From Desarmillaria ectypa (lineage: Eukaryota > Basidiomycota > Agaricomycetes > Agaricales > Physalacriaceae), in NCBI GenBank assembly GCA_030407005.1, contig JAUDYN010000009.1:682001-746000 (forward strand): DNA of 64,000 nucleotides, in the 5' to 3' direction. Below the pieces are notes generated by a model. It was not told the origin of the DNA. It did not search any database and was given only the letters and a program-made list of their open reading frames with translations. Shown here piece by piece: positions 20,547 through 31,115 of the stretch (its first letter is position 1; each line of letters starts with the position of its first letter). The position numbers were made by a program, and so were the translations under genes.

Positions 20547-20559
20547 ATCTCTTGTTTAA
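20547..20559 (-). other. Self-primer binding site of element 1
   Basis: Minus strand TTAAACAAGAGAT next to the 5' LTR, exact complement of ATCTCTTGTTTAA in its own LTR (20,701-20,689). It differs from element 2 at the base where the LTR also differs, so the pairing is kept. Confidence 0.75.
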
Positions 20560-20969
20560 TGTTATGTACCGACTTGGGGCAGTCAGCTGATCCCTCTGGG
20601 CCGTTATGTGTTTGAATGATCACCCAAGTGAGAGAAAGGAGCCGATAGCCTTCTATGTTGTGCAAACAAGAAGTATATGGTTTGTAATTTAAACAAGAGA
20701 TAGAGTACAACTGTCTAGTTTACTCTGTTTATATAGTATTTCTATGGCATTATAATTAGATGAAACACTATGGTCCATGCACAAACAGTGTCGAAGTTGG
20801 ATGATCCGGGAGGATCATAGAACCAATGGAAAACGTCTGGGGTGACAGATGGTGAGAATGAGGGTAGTAGCTGGCGAATAGCTGGATATGAGTCGGTTTC
20901 TGGGCTAGATTAGATGGATGAGTCATGGATATGACTCGGATAAGATAAGATAATGGAAAAATCATAACA
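20560..20969 (-). repeat. 5' LTR of element 1
   Basis: 410 bp, TGTTATG to CATAACA, about 90 percent like the element 2 LTR by eye. Right flank GTCTG (20,970-20,974) matches the left flank of the element. Confidence 0.92.
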
Positions 20970-20974
20970 GTCTG

Positions 20975-21707
20975 TCTTATTTAATTCTCATTGTTTCTCT
21001 AGGACAGCTTGGTATTGTATTATTCAGCACTCTTATTGGGTCTGTGGATTCTCTTCTTCCTTTTAGACCAAGTATTGAGTCTTTTTAGTTTGCTTCTTAG
21101 AGTCCTGATAAGTGGGCTGCTATATACCTGTTTTGATTTTTATAGACTCTTCATCTTTGGCATTGTAGTTGCTTTGCTGGACCTAGTCTTCAGGCTGCTC
21201 ATTATAGAAGGCAGATATGCACCTGGATCACTGTTTGTTATAGATATATCAGATAGCACAGAGAAGAAGATATTATTTATACAGATTGTACAGGCTCTCT
21301 GTCTCATGCTTCAGTCATATTATGCTGTTGCAGCCTTCTTTATTTTATTTATTCACAAGTTTGTGGCACCTTTAGTTCTGATGCATACTCTTGCTAAACA
21401 CATCTCATAGTCTACTAGATGTGCTACTACAACCCTCATATCTTCTCACTTGAACACTCTCTAGAATCTCAATATTTCTCAAGTTAGTCTCACTCTCTTA
21501 GCTTTTACTATTTCTAGTCTTCTAGATATGTTTATATGTATCTATTCTCTCGAAGTTTTAAATTCAATCATCCTACTTAGTTGTGCCACTTTCAGATTGG
21601 CTTGCAGACTGTTGAGGTGTCTCAGTAGTTGTCATAATCATCTTGGCTATTGCCATGCTATAGTTTATTATCCTGAGTATAGCTGGGTATATGCTGTTGT
21701 TTATTAC
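20975..21707 (+). pseudogene. MFS transporter relic, copy 1, middle part
   Basis: Continuation of the gene interrupted at 4,086. A probable intron acceptor (tttctctag) lies at about 21,000. The central helices follow, with the block ISGLLYTCFDF and LFIFGIVVALLDLVFRLLII-like sequence. This matches the end of the N-terminal MFS half in fungal VAT-type transporters, where GGLLY is followed by a helix ending in RLL-(I/V)-IE. A later stretch (about 21,590-21,700) resembles a C-terminal-half helix with the preceding WLAD loop. The parallel sequence in copy 2 is 32,160-32,950. Element B interrupts it at 21,708. Confidence 0.55.
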
Positions 21708-22113
21708 TGTTACAGCCCTGTCTAACATATGACTTGGGATGTAAGCTATATTCTCTGGGCTGTCTCATGTTTGGACAATCACCCGTTAATGAGATTGAGC
21801 TAAGTCTTTGGTGTAGTGCAGTAGAAGATATATGGATGTAATTTAGTCAAAAGATAGAGTACAAGTGTGAAAACTACTCTACTTATATACTGAATATGAG
21901 GCATTATTAATAGATGAAATGATAAGGTTTCATGAGAAAACCTTGAGAAAGTCAGATGACTGTGATCCAATAAGGCTGAATGGGAGTGACAACCATGTAG
22001 AACTAGGGTGGTTGTCAGTGAATATGTCAATGCAGAGTGAAAATGATGCAAGATAAGATGTGATGTGTCATTGATATGACTGGATCAGATAAGATAATGA
22101 AAAAATCATAACA
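21708..22113 (-). repeat. 3' LTR of element B
   Basis: 406 bp, TGTTACAG...CATAACA. It contains ttagtcaaaagat, matching the element's primer-binding site. Followed by the polypurine tract complement ttacccccttg. Confidence 0.92.
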
Positions 22114-22129
22114 TTACCCCCTTGTTAAA

Positions 22130-23925
22130 GCAGTCATCCCAACTGCTAGGGTTCTTCTTTGGGGGTGTCAAGTTGTGATTTGATTTGACTGATCCAGTAC
22201 TGATCAATCAGGTGTTTCCATATGTTTTTGTCTGGGTTAATGATCCATTTTTGATATCCATTCTTATGTTGAGCCAGATAAGTGACATCACCATTTTCGG
22301 AGTATTTGTGGTCCAGTATCTTGACCACTACCTTGTCCTTGGTTATGATTTTGGTGTTATATAAGGCTTGGTTAATGTTAGCCTTATATTCTGCAATTGC
22401 TTTTATGGCATTTGTCATCTCTATTTCTTGGACTCAAGAGTTATGTTCTCTTGTCCATCCTTTCCATTTGATGAGATAGTCTGTGACTTCTCTAGATGGT
22501 TGTCTCTATTTGGCATGTACTTGACAAGTGCAAGAGTCCAAAACTTCTTCAATTTCATATTCTTCTTGACCATTGATGAGGTCTGGAGGGGGAGGTGGCA
22601 GTTGTTGTTGATTGGGGAATGAGGGTGTGATATATGGAGTCAACAGTTTTTTGTTGAATTGGGGATATATCTTCCAATGGGGTGGCAACTTCAGCTTGTA
22701 TGCTGCTATACCAGATTTCTCAATGATCTCAAAAGGTCCAGTTTATTTGTTGTCCAGTTTTTTATTTGGTTGTAGGAGATGAAGATTGGCCATGTTGAGC
22801 CAAACTTTATCACCAACTTGGTATTCTTGAGGTAACTGTTTTTTCTTGTCATATTGTGCCTTCATTTGTGCTGCTGCTTTCTCTAATGCATCATGAATCT
22901 CCTTATGGACTTTGGCCATGGTTTTTGTGAATTCTACTGCTGTTGGATTTGTGAAGTTGGTCTTTTGGATAGACTCAGGAATGAGTCAGGGGTTTCACCC
23001 ATAGATGGTCATAAAAGGACTTTTGCCAGTTGCTGAATGGACTCAATTGTTGTGCGTGAATTCTGCAAGTGGTAACCATACAACCCAGTTAGTCTGACAG
23101 TGGTTGACAAAGATTCAGAGGTATTTTTCAACCTCCTGATTGACCTGCTCTGTCTGTCCATCAGTCTGTGGGTGATATGCAGTGGATGCATTCTGCATGA
23201 TATTCAGCATTCAGTAGAGTTTCTTCATAAAGACAGACATGAATTGAGGACCTCGGTCAGAGATGACCACTTGTGGCATTTCATGTTTTGTGTAAACGTG
23301 ATTTCAGAGCATAAGAGCCCATTCTTCTGTGGACAATTCTTCATGGCATAGAATGAGGATTATGTTTTTGGAAAAACAATCCACAATGATGAGTAAGGCA
23401 TCATAGCCTTCTGATTCTGGAAGACCAGTGACCATATTGACTGAGATATGAGTCCAGGGAGTATCAGAAATAGTATTTGGGTGTAAGGGAGTCACTTTAG
23501 CATGAGTGTCACTTTTGGTTCTTTGGCATGTTTCACATCCCTTGATATATATTTCGACATCCTTTTTCATCTTGGGCCACCAATATTCTCATAATATCAG
23601 TTCTTTGGTCTTGGCTATCCCTGGATGTCCTGCTATGATATGATTGTGGAATTATGCAATGATTTTCCCACAGAGAGATGCATCTTGAGGAATATAGATG
23701 CATCCATCATACCATAGTAATTCTTCTTCCTTAGTGATTCCTTGTTCATGGTTAAGGGATTTCTCAATTCCTTGGTCCCACTGCTTCTTTTGTCTGGTTG
23801 TGTCTCTTAAATGTGTTGTTTGTTCTTTGGCTGTAGGCAGTATTAATGCCCAGAAGTGTTTGGGGGAAAGGATGACTACATCTTGATTGTCTTGCTTCCC
23901 TTGGTTGTGATCATCTCATTGGCTA
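22130..23925 (-). pseudogene. Element B integrase and chromodomain
   Basis: Fragments in several frames. The conserved tail lies at 22,418-22,146 and the chromodomain near 22,480-22,420, where the motif is damaged. The GPY/F region is at about 22,760-22,600, and the catalytic core fragments are at 23,570-23,304 and 23,191-23,009 (HISVNMVTGLPESEG, then [10 protein letters not shown] in place of the TDGQTER-type block). Many TGA codons sit where element 2 has CGA. Not functional. Confidence 0.85.
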
Positions 23926-25250
23926 AGCAAGTCAGCCTTTTTGTTGGCGACTCCTGCTTTGTGTTGGAGGATGAAATGGTATTCTGCTAGTTCTGTAACC
24001 CATCGAGCTTGTTGATGGTTTAGCTTCTGTGGTTTTCAAAAGTATTGGAGATTCTGGTGATCAGTCCAGATTTCAATAATCTCCTTGGCACCCATGAGAT
24101 AGTGACACCATTCTTCCAAGGCTAACATGATGGCCAGCAATTCTTTGTCATAAATTTTGTAATTGCATTTGGTGACCATCAATGCTTTGGACATGAACAT
24201 GACTGGTCTCCATTTGCTACCCTGTTCTTGGCTTAGGACAGCATCAATGGCTCCATTGCTTGAGTCAGCCTCTATTTGGAATTTTCCTTCATCTGAGGGA
24301 ATTGTCAAGATGACATTTGTGGTCATCAACTTTTTGAGTTGTGAAAACACTTGCTCTTGCTCTATTTCCCAGGTCCAATCCACTTTTCCTGTTAACTGAG
24401 TGAGGGGTCATATGATTTTGGAGTAGTCATGGATAAACTTTCAGTAAAAGTTTGTGAATCCTAAGAAGGATTGGAGTTCCTTCTTTTTCTTTGGAGTGGG
24501 CCACTCCATGATTCTGGCAATTTTGACAGGATCCATGCAGATAGCATCTTTGCTGATGATGACCCTGAGGTATTCTATTTCAAGTACCTCAAACTCGCAT
24601 TTCTCTGCTTTGAAAAACAACTTGTTTTCTTGCAAGCATTGAAGAACTTGTCGAACAATGATTTGGTGTTTGGACAGGGATTTCATGAATATAAGAATGT
24701 CGTCAAGATAGATGGTGACTTTTCCTCCTGCTATAAGATCTTTGAAAATATCATTCATCATCCACTGAAAAGTGGCTGGTGAATTGGTAAGACCAAAGAA
24801 CATAACCATAGGTTTGAAGAGCTCTTGGTTAGTTCTGAATGTGGCTTTTTCTTCATCTCCTTCTTGGATTTGTACATTGTTATACCCTCATCACACATCC
24901 AGTTTGGAGAAGTACTTGGCTCCTTGTAACTTGTCAATGAGTTCTGATATTAAAGAAAGTGGGTAACAATTCTTGATCATCATTTCATTCAATTTTTGGT
25001 AGTCCTGAACCAGTCATAACAAGCCATCTTTTTTCTTGACAAAGAGAGAGGCAAAGGGGGATTTAGAGGGATGGATCCATCCAGAGTTGAGATTCTTGTC
25101 AAGAAATTTAACAAGTTGTTCTTGTTCATTTCTGTTGAGCAGATAGACTTTACAGTCTAAAGTGGATTTGGCATTGGGGATCAACTCGATGGTGTAATCC
25201 CATGGCTTTTGATCTGGTAATTCATCAAAGCTTTCTTTAGAGAACAAGTC
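23926..25250 (-). pseudogene. Element B reverse transcriptase and RNase H
   Basis: RNase H at 24,383-24,036 (VEADASD-like block altered to IEADSSNGA; YKIYDKELLAIML). RT at about 25,250-24,441 with [12 protein letters not shown] and the catalytic [11 protein letters not shown] near 24,700. Frame breaks occur between 24,809 and 25,014 and elsewhere. Confidence 0.87.
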
Positions 25251-27198
25251 TTTAAAGCTTTAATATTGAGGAGGCATGAGTTCCTTGAAAGTCTTTTTTG
25301 GTTTTTTGGCATTTGTGGCTGCCGCCAATTTGTTGGCATGGTGTACAGCTCTGAGGATGATTTCTTCTTGCATGTTTACTGCAAGAATGATTTTGCCTTC
25401 CTCCAGTTCTTCATCTGAATTGGGAAGAGTGAAATGATTTTTGATACAGTGACATTGTCTGAATGTCATTGATCCTGTTTTCCAGTTGACCAGTGGGTTG
25501 TGGCATTTAAGCCAGTCATGGCCCAAATATACTGTTTTGGAGCCTAAGTCAGTGACCATGAGATCAATTCATTCGACATAATCTCTGATCATCATTTGGA
25601 GTTCCACAAATTCAGTTACACAACCTGCTTTATTATGGGTCCTATTGGCATTGTAAATGGGTATGGGAGTAGCAGCTTTTCTGGTATCCAACTGGTGTTG
25701 TTGAACATAGGTTCAGTTGATAGAGCTGCCAGTGCAACCACTATCCAACAATGCATGGGTTATCAGAGTTTTCTTTCTGGTACAGAGAGTGAGTTGGATA
25801 TCTACCAAAAAGTCCTGGCCAGAACTTTTGGTTCTGCTGATATACCAAATAGGTTCACAAAATTTGTAGAGTTGCTCATGTGCAGAACTTCCTTCATTGT
25901 TCAGGCTCTGGATAAGCTCATCAGTAATCTCTCCCAGTCATTTGGGATGAACCCAAGTAGAGAGAACAGCCTTGGTGACTGCTGAGTTCTTGGTGGCATA
26001 GATGGCATGCAGAGTCCAATCGACTCCAAATAGTTTGTATCACATGTGATTGGGTACCCCCATGACTGGTGGGATTTCAGGATTCAGTACCCCTTGTTAG
26101 GCAGGATTTTGGGTGTTGGGATTCTGTTTTTGGACTGTTTTGCTTTCCATTGTAAGAAAGCTGTGTCATCTTCTTCATTGGGTACTTCAATGACAGTGGT
26201 GGTCCTACTAGAATGCCTCTTCTTTACTGCCTGGGCACTAGTGGGTTCCTGTCCTGCAGCTGTTGTGAGTACTACCAGTGATGGGCAATAGGCAGTTGCA
26301 CTCCAATCTCCAGGGATATCAACTAGCAAAGTCAGCATTCATTCCATATTATCAGAGTCAGGATCTGCTGGTACTGGCAGCTCAACCAATACCTTCTCCT
26401 CTGAGTCAGGGGGCTTGCTACCATGTTCCTGGCTAGTACTTTCCTTGATGGAGCTAGACTGAGATCTTGCTGGGCTCAGCTGAACTTTCAGATCCTGGGT
26501 CAGATGCCCCCTTTTTACCAGCTGGGTGCTAGCAGCTTCCCTCTGTTCTTCAGCTTGAGTTGCTTTCAGAACTCAAACGGCATCAGAAGGATGCCAGACT
26601 CATCTTAATGCATCCAAGGTTTCGCTACTACCTATTCTGGCAGAGTACTCAGAGATGGTACCAGGTGCAAATATGGATGCCATCATTGCAGTCAGTTCCA
26701 CCATCTGATTTCTCCTGACCAGACTGGGTAGCATGTGGCCCCAGCTCTGGCCTTGGTAGGCACTTGTTTCCCCCACTGATCCTGGCAAGGCTGGTGGACT
26801 TGGCTCCCTAAATGGGGATGCTGGGGTGTTTGGCTTCAGAGGTCTGAGAATGTCCCATCTACTAATCTCTGTCCATGGTTTTACCCACATATCTGGTGAA
26901 TCTACTGAAGTAGACTCAGTGGACTTCATGGCAGTGCCAGCACCACCTGGCAAATCCTGCACCTCATTGGGGGCTCAGGATTCACTATAGATTACTGTGT
27001 CAGTTTCTTTCAGGAGTGTGATATACCTGTTTGTTGTCAATTCTTTGGTTTTCTTTGGCTTCAGGGTTTGTGACAAAGTCATATATTTAAGTGCAGTATT
27101 TGAATGTCCTAAATCATATATATAAGTCTGACCCATGGAAGCTGAGGACTCACCACTAGGAGACATGGTCAAGCAAAGGGAATCAAACTCTTATCAAT
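25251..27198 (-). pseudogene. Element B protease and pol N-terminus
   Basis: The downstream protease half is at 25,559-25,260 (LGSKTVYLGHDWLKCHNP). The active-site DSG block lies near 25,750-25,710. A long polar linker follows upstream (26,338-26,084 and 26,962-26,600), and the segment after the gag stop is at 27,172-26,975. The linker is longer than in element 2 and contains repeated ESTS-like stretches. All parts are broken by stops. Confidence 0.75.
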
Positions 27199-28730
27199 CT
27201 AATCTTTTGTCTCCTTGATCTTGGTCATAGGTGGCACCACTTTGTTAGTGGGCCCTACTGACCTGATGTCCTTGAAGTCTTTTCTTCTAGGGCAATCCTT
27301 CACCAGGTGACCTTTCTCATCACACCTGAAATATCTTCCTTCTGCTTTCTGTCGATTGATCTCCATTAGCTTTCCTGATCCCCCATATATTGTCCACCTA
27401 CCTGTTCTGGCATCCCAACTTACCCCCATATTAGCAGTCAGCTTTGTAGCCAAGGAACTTGTTGTCTCAGTGGCAGCTTTGCTGCTGGGATGCTGTTGTT
27501 GTTGGGGGTTGGGGTGGGAGTCCTTCTTCTGCCCTTCCCAGGGCATTCTGGTGGTCTAGTCAAAGACCCACTTTTGCTGGCATTCCTCATACATTCGTAA
27601 GGTCTGCTCTTTCCATTCTGGGTAGGAGCATGGGATGTTGATGCCCATATTGGAGATGAAAGTCATATAGGAGCTTGGTACTCCTAGTCAGACTGCCTTC
27701 ACTATGGTGCCACACTCATTCTTGTCAGTTCATCAGCCTACCAATTTTGCTTCTTCTTCCAGCTTCTGGAAGTAATGGGATGTGAGCTGCATTCCCATTC
27801 AGAGATTGAACATCTGCTTCTCATAGACTTCTTTGATCATGGGGTCTCTGAATTGATGAGAGACCATCTTGATGAAGTTGTCCCAGGTAGGATATCAAAA
27901 GTGGGTGGCAGTGCCATCATAGGTATCACTGACCCAAAACTCAGGTCTCTTGTAGACCCACCAGTCCTTAGCAGCCTCTTTGAAATGCAAGGTTGCAAAT
28001 AGTACCAGGTGTGACAGCACCTAGAAGTAGTGTCAAAACACTTTGAAGTAGGCAATGCAATCACTGATGAAGCATTCAATGTCATTGTGATCCCCTTTGA
28101 ATGGATTGGGGGTTTTTATGAGGACTGGCTTGATACCCAAGTATGGGGCATTGTTGGTCGCATTCCCAACTGGATTGGGAATGGGGTCAGGAGGGCCTTT
28201 TCCAGGAGGCAGTCTTGGGATTGAGTAACAATCCAGCTATGGACCAGGGTAGCCTCTTGGTGGCTCTATCGGTCTTCCCCTTTCAGGCTCTTTCCCCTTC
28301 TTGTTTTCATGAAGATATTCCACCATCATCTTCTGAGTGGCTTCTTCCTCTGCAAGTTCCTCACACATCTTCCTTATGTGTTGTTCTTTCTCAGCTAGCA
28401 TGGTCCTTGCTTGCTGCCATATTTTCTCTGCTGTTTTCAGGATTGATGATAGTCCTGCAGGGATGGGGTCTGTAGGTGTCATCTCAGTTTCAGTGCTTTC
28501 TCCTGTGCCTGCAAATAAAAGGCTACTACCCTAATAGGAATGGTAATCTTGTTGATGTGCCCAATTGCATGGTGGTGAATTGAGCAGTGATTGTGGTCTT
28601 GCAACCAGGATGTCAGGAGGATAGTCAGAGATGTTCATATATTGGGGTTGGGAATATCCCAGCCTATTGTAATGTCCATAATCATATCTATTCCTCTCAA
28701 AGTTGGACATCGAGTCCATTCTCCTCTCAT
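27199..28730 (-). pseudogene. Element B gag
   Basis: Gag ends at TAG 27,201-27,199, preceded by AAAA-GAT as in the other copies. A CCHC-type knuckle lies near 27,340-27,300, with the first Cys altered in the visible frame (YFRCDEKGHLVKDC). Capsid-like pieces lie around 28,080-27,700 and a coiled-coil-like piece at 28,482-28,237. The Tyr-rich start is at 28,719-28,531. Decay by C-to-T changes is extensive. Confidence 0.8.
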
Positions 28731-29747
28731 CAGGTGACCTCCAGTCACCATAACTGTTGAAGAGGGTGATCTAGCTCCCATCATTCCTCTGCCATCCTTG
28801 GGCATAGCTCTAGTACCAAGTCACTGACAGCAGGGTGATAAAGTTCCTGGTTCCTATTTGCATGGATCTGGGTGCAGATTGTGGCATTGGAGTTGGAGCC
28901 CCATATTGGATTGCCCCTGTTGAGGGCCAGCCACTCATCCATATTGGGACAGAGCTGTGGCTAGTCCATTCTGGCTTTGACATCAGCCCTTTGAAGTTCC
29001 CAGGTGGCAGATATGAGGGGGCCAAGTATTTGCCAATCAATGTCAGTGAGGATGGGCCAGGTGCAGTTGGTCCCATCTGGGTTGAAGGGACTATTAGGGG
29101 AGGAGGGGGGGGGGAGCAGTTTTAGCTGTGGTGTTAGAGCTCCCATTGGAGTCGCTGGAGAGTTCAATGATGGGGAGTGAGGAGGAGGAGTTGATTCCTC
29201 CTTGGGGCTAGGAGTTTTGTTTCTGGGCCCAGAGTCTGTATAGGTGGTTATGATCTATTCTGGGATCATTGGGATGGAGAGCCCTGAAGTAGGGTCAAGC
29301 AGGGGTAGAGGAACAGGGATGACAGGGAAGGGAGTATGGGGGTGGGGGGTCCTCAATCTGAGACTGAACATCCCATGCATATTCCTGGGCAGGGGTGATA
29401 GTGGGTCATTCCAGCCAGTATGTGGCTGGTTCTGGAGTCAAGATAGTGTTTTCCTCAGAGAAGGAGGCAGCTGTGAAATGTACCCAGGGGTGAGAGAGTG
29501 GAATTTCTTCTCATGTTCCCAATTGGGTGGGGGAAATCCTCCAGGAAAGGACATGGTCAGAGTGTCTTGGTGGGTGAGGAGGAAGTTGTGGTGAGCAGCA
29601 GGTTCACCACTCTTGTTGTAAAAGCATTTGGACTTCCTCTTTGTACATTAGTATGAGAAGAGCAGTGAAGAGGACTAGTATGGCTGTGCTGCTGATTGTG
29701 ATGCTGAGAGGGATAGTTTTTCTGGTTTCTTGTTCTTCATTTGGCAT
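28731..29747 (-). pseudogene. Element B ORF1 with N-terminal transmembrane helix
   Basis: Start ATG 29,747 (MPNEEQETRK), then a hydrophobic helix with the same charged end as in elements 1 and 2 (ALLILMYKEEVQMLL). Further left are the acidic/Ser-rich patch and, near 28,950-28,920, the conserved MDEWLALNRGNP block. Frame shifts and stops are present. Conservation of these two blocks in a copy this decayed supports ORF1 as a genuine part of the family. Confidence 0.6.
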
Positions 29748-29798
29748 TCATTGGTGCTTCTTTTATGGCTAGCATATAGGAAGTGGAAGTGGTAGGGT

Positions 29799-29811
29799 AT
29801 CTTTTGACTAA
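29799..29811 (-). other. Self-primer binding site of element B
   Basis: Minus strand TTAGTCAAAAGAT, exact complement of ATCTTTTGACTAA in the left LTR. The right LTR has one transition. The sequence differs from element 2 at several positions, with matching changes in the LTR. Confidence 0.72.
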
Positions 29812-30217
29812 TGTTATGGCCCTGTCTAACATGTGACTTGGGACATAAGCTGTATTCTCTAGGCTGTCTCATGTTTGGACAATCACCCATTAATGAGATT
29901 GAGCTAAGTCTTTGGTATAGTGCAGTAGAAGATATATGGATGTAATTTAGTCAAAAGGTAGAGTATAAGTGTGAAAACTACTCTACTTATATACTGAATA
30001 TAGGGCATTATTAATAGATGAAATGGTAAGGTTTCATGAGGAAACCTTGAGAAAGTCAGATGACTGTAATCCAATAAGGCTGAATGAGGGTGACAACTGT
30101 GTAAAACTGAAGTGGTTGTCAGTGAATACATCAATGCAGAGTGAAAACAATGTGAGATAAGATGTGATGTATCATTAATATGACTGGATCAGATAAGATA
30201 ACAGAAAAATCATAACA
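29812..30217 (-). repeat. 5' LTR of element B
   Basis: 406 bp, TGTTATGG...CATAACA, followed by the second ATTAC duplication at 30,218. Confidence 0.92.
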
Positions 30218-30222
30218 ATTAC

Positions 30223-30720
30223 TATGTGATTTTATATGTGTCAGTGGTCAAATATGTTGATCATGGCTTCAACTAATTGGTTGCTTCCTAGTTTTTTTTA
30301 GGTTCTAGAATCTTAGCCCTAATATTAATCAAGTTTGTATTAGTTTCACAGAATATTGATAGTGTTAGCTGTATATAATCTATAGACTACTTGCTCACTA
30401 TACTGAACCTCATTAATTAAGTTGCGCATGTTTATGAGGCTTTATATCTGATGTTTAAAATCAGATTAGCAGGTTTGTCTCCTTGCACCTTTTCTGCTAT
30501 ATCTTTTTGACTTATTTCTTATTTAGTTGGATCTGCTTTGAGTGGCCAGATTAGTACATGTATTATTATTGGCAAGAAGTTATCTGACTGGTCTCCTTCT
30601 CAGATGTATGATAATATCAGCAATGAATGGATGACTATCTGTTTAATAACAGTCAGATTACATGCTCTTTGCATGATAATGACTTTCTTCTACATAGGAG
30701 AGAAATGTATAGCATAAAGG
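30223..30720 (+). pseudogene. MFS transporter relic, copy 1, 3' part
   Basis: The last exon-like open stretch (about 30,520-30,715) reads LVGSALSGQI, then SDWSPSQMYDN, then a terminal helix (MIMTFFYIGEK) and a stop. The same end is found in copy 2 at about 33,230-33,430. It resembles the final helices of VAT-type MFS proteins. Together with 3,130-4,086 and 20,975-21,707 it gives a unit of about 2.27 kb, equal to copy 2. Confidence 0.5.
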
Positions 30721-31115
30721 TTCTTCCAACCCATCAGACATTTGGTATCATAGCTCTATAATATCAAAAAATGCAGTCTGCATATGATAAATGAAACAGG
30801 ATAGACCAATCTGAGTTTTAGTGGTGAATTCAAGCTGACAACTATGACAATATTTTCAAGTCACTATGACACTGAGCTAGGTGCTTGTAATTTGGCATAT
30901 AGCAAGGTACACAAAACCTCTGGCAATATTACTCTGCAAGTATTCTCACTTTCAAAGTTCAGACATCTATGGAAAATATATGCTTCTGCTTTTGTTTGAG
31001 AATGAAAGATATTATAGGGTAGCTAGGAGTTTTTTTTGGCATAATATGGAATTTGCATCTCATGTCAATCCACTACCAGCCCATGCTATGAATAGAAAGG
31101 TCATAAAGAGAAGTT
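30721..31115. other. Spacer between the two MFS relics
   Basis: AT-rich, CpG-poor. Several short open stretches but no recognised protein. May hold the promoter of copy 2. Confidence 0.35.

Larger units (their letters stand above)
4087..20969 (-). mobile_element. Element 1: Ty3/gypsy chromovirus carrying two nested insertions
   Basis: Outer element of a nest, transcribed leftward. Both ends carry the TGTTATG...CATAACA LTR family and the insertion is flanked by GTCTG on both sides. Removing element 2 (8,738-17,212) and the long TG...CA unit (18,338-20,044) restores one continuous gag/ORF1 reading. The element's integrase, chromodomain and part of its 3' LTR are missing: LTR sequence is fused directly to the pol region upstream of RNase H at about 4,381. 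ORFs carry stops, so it cannot move alone. Confidence 0.92.
21708..30217 (-). mobile_element. Element B: full-length but decayed Ty3/gypsy chromovirus, 8,510 bp
   Basis: Two 406-bp LTRs, TSD ATTAC at 21,703-21,707 and 30,218-30,222, same gene order as element 2 on the minus strand. CpG is almost absent and coding frames are fragmented, so this copy has been silent much longer. It inserted into the same MFS gene as element 1. Confidence 0.95.
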
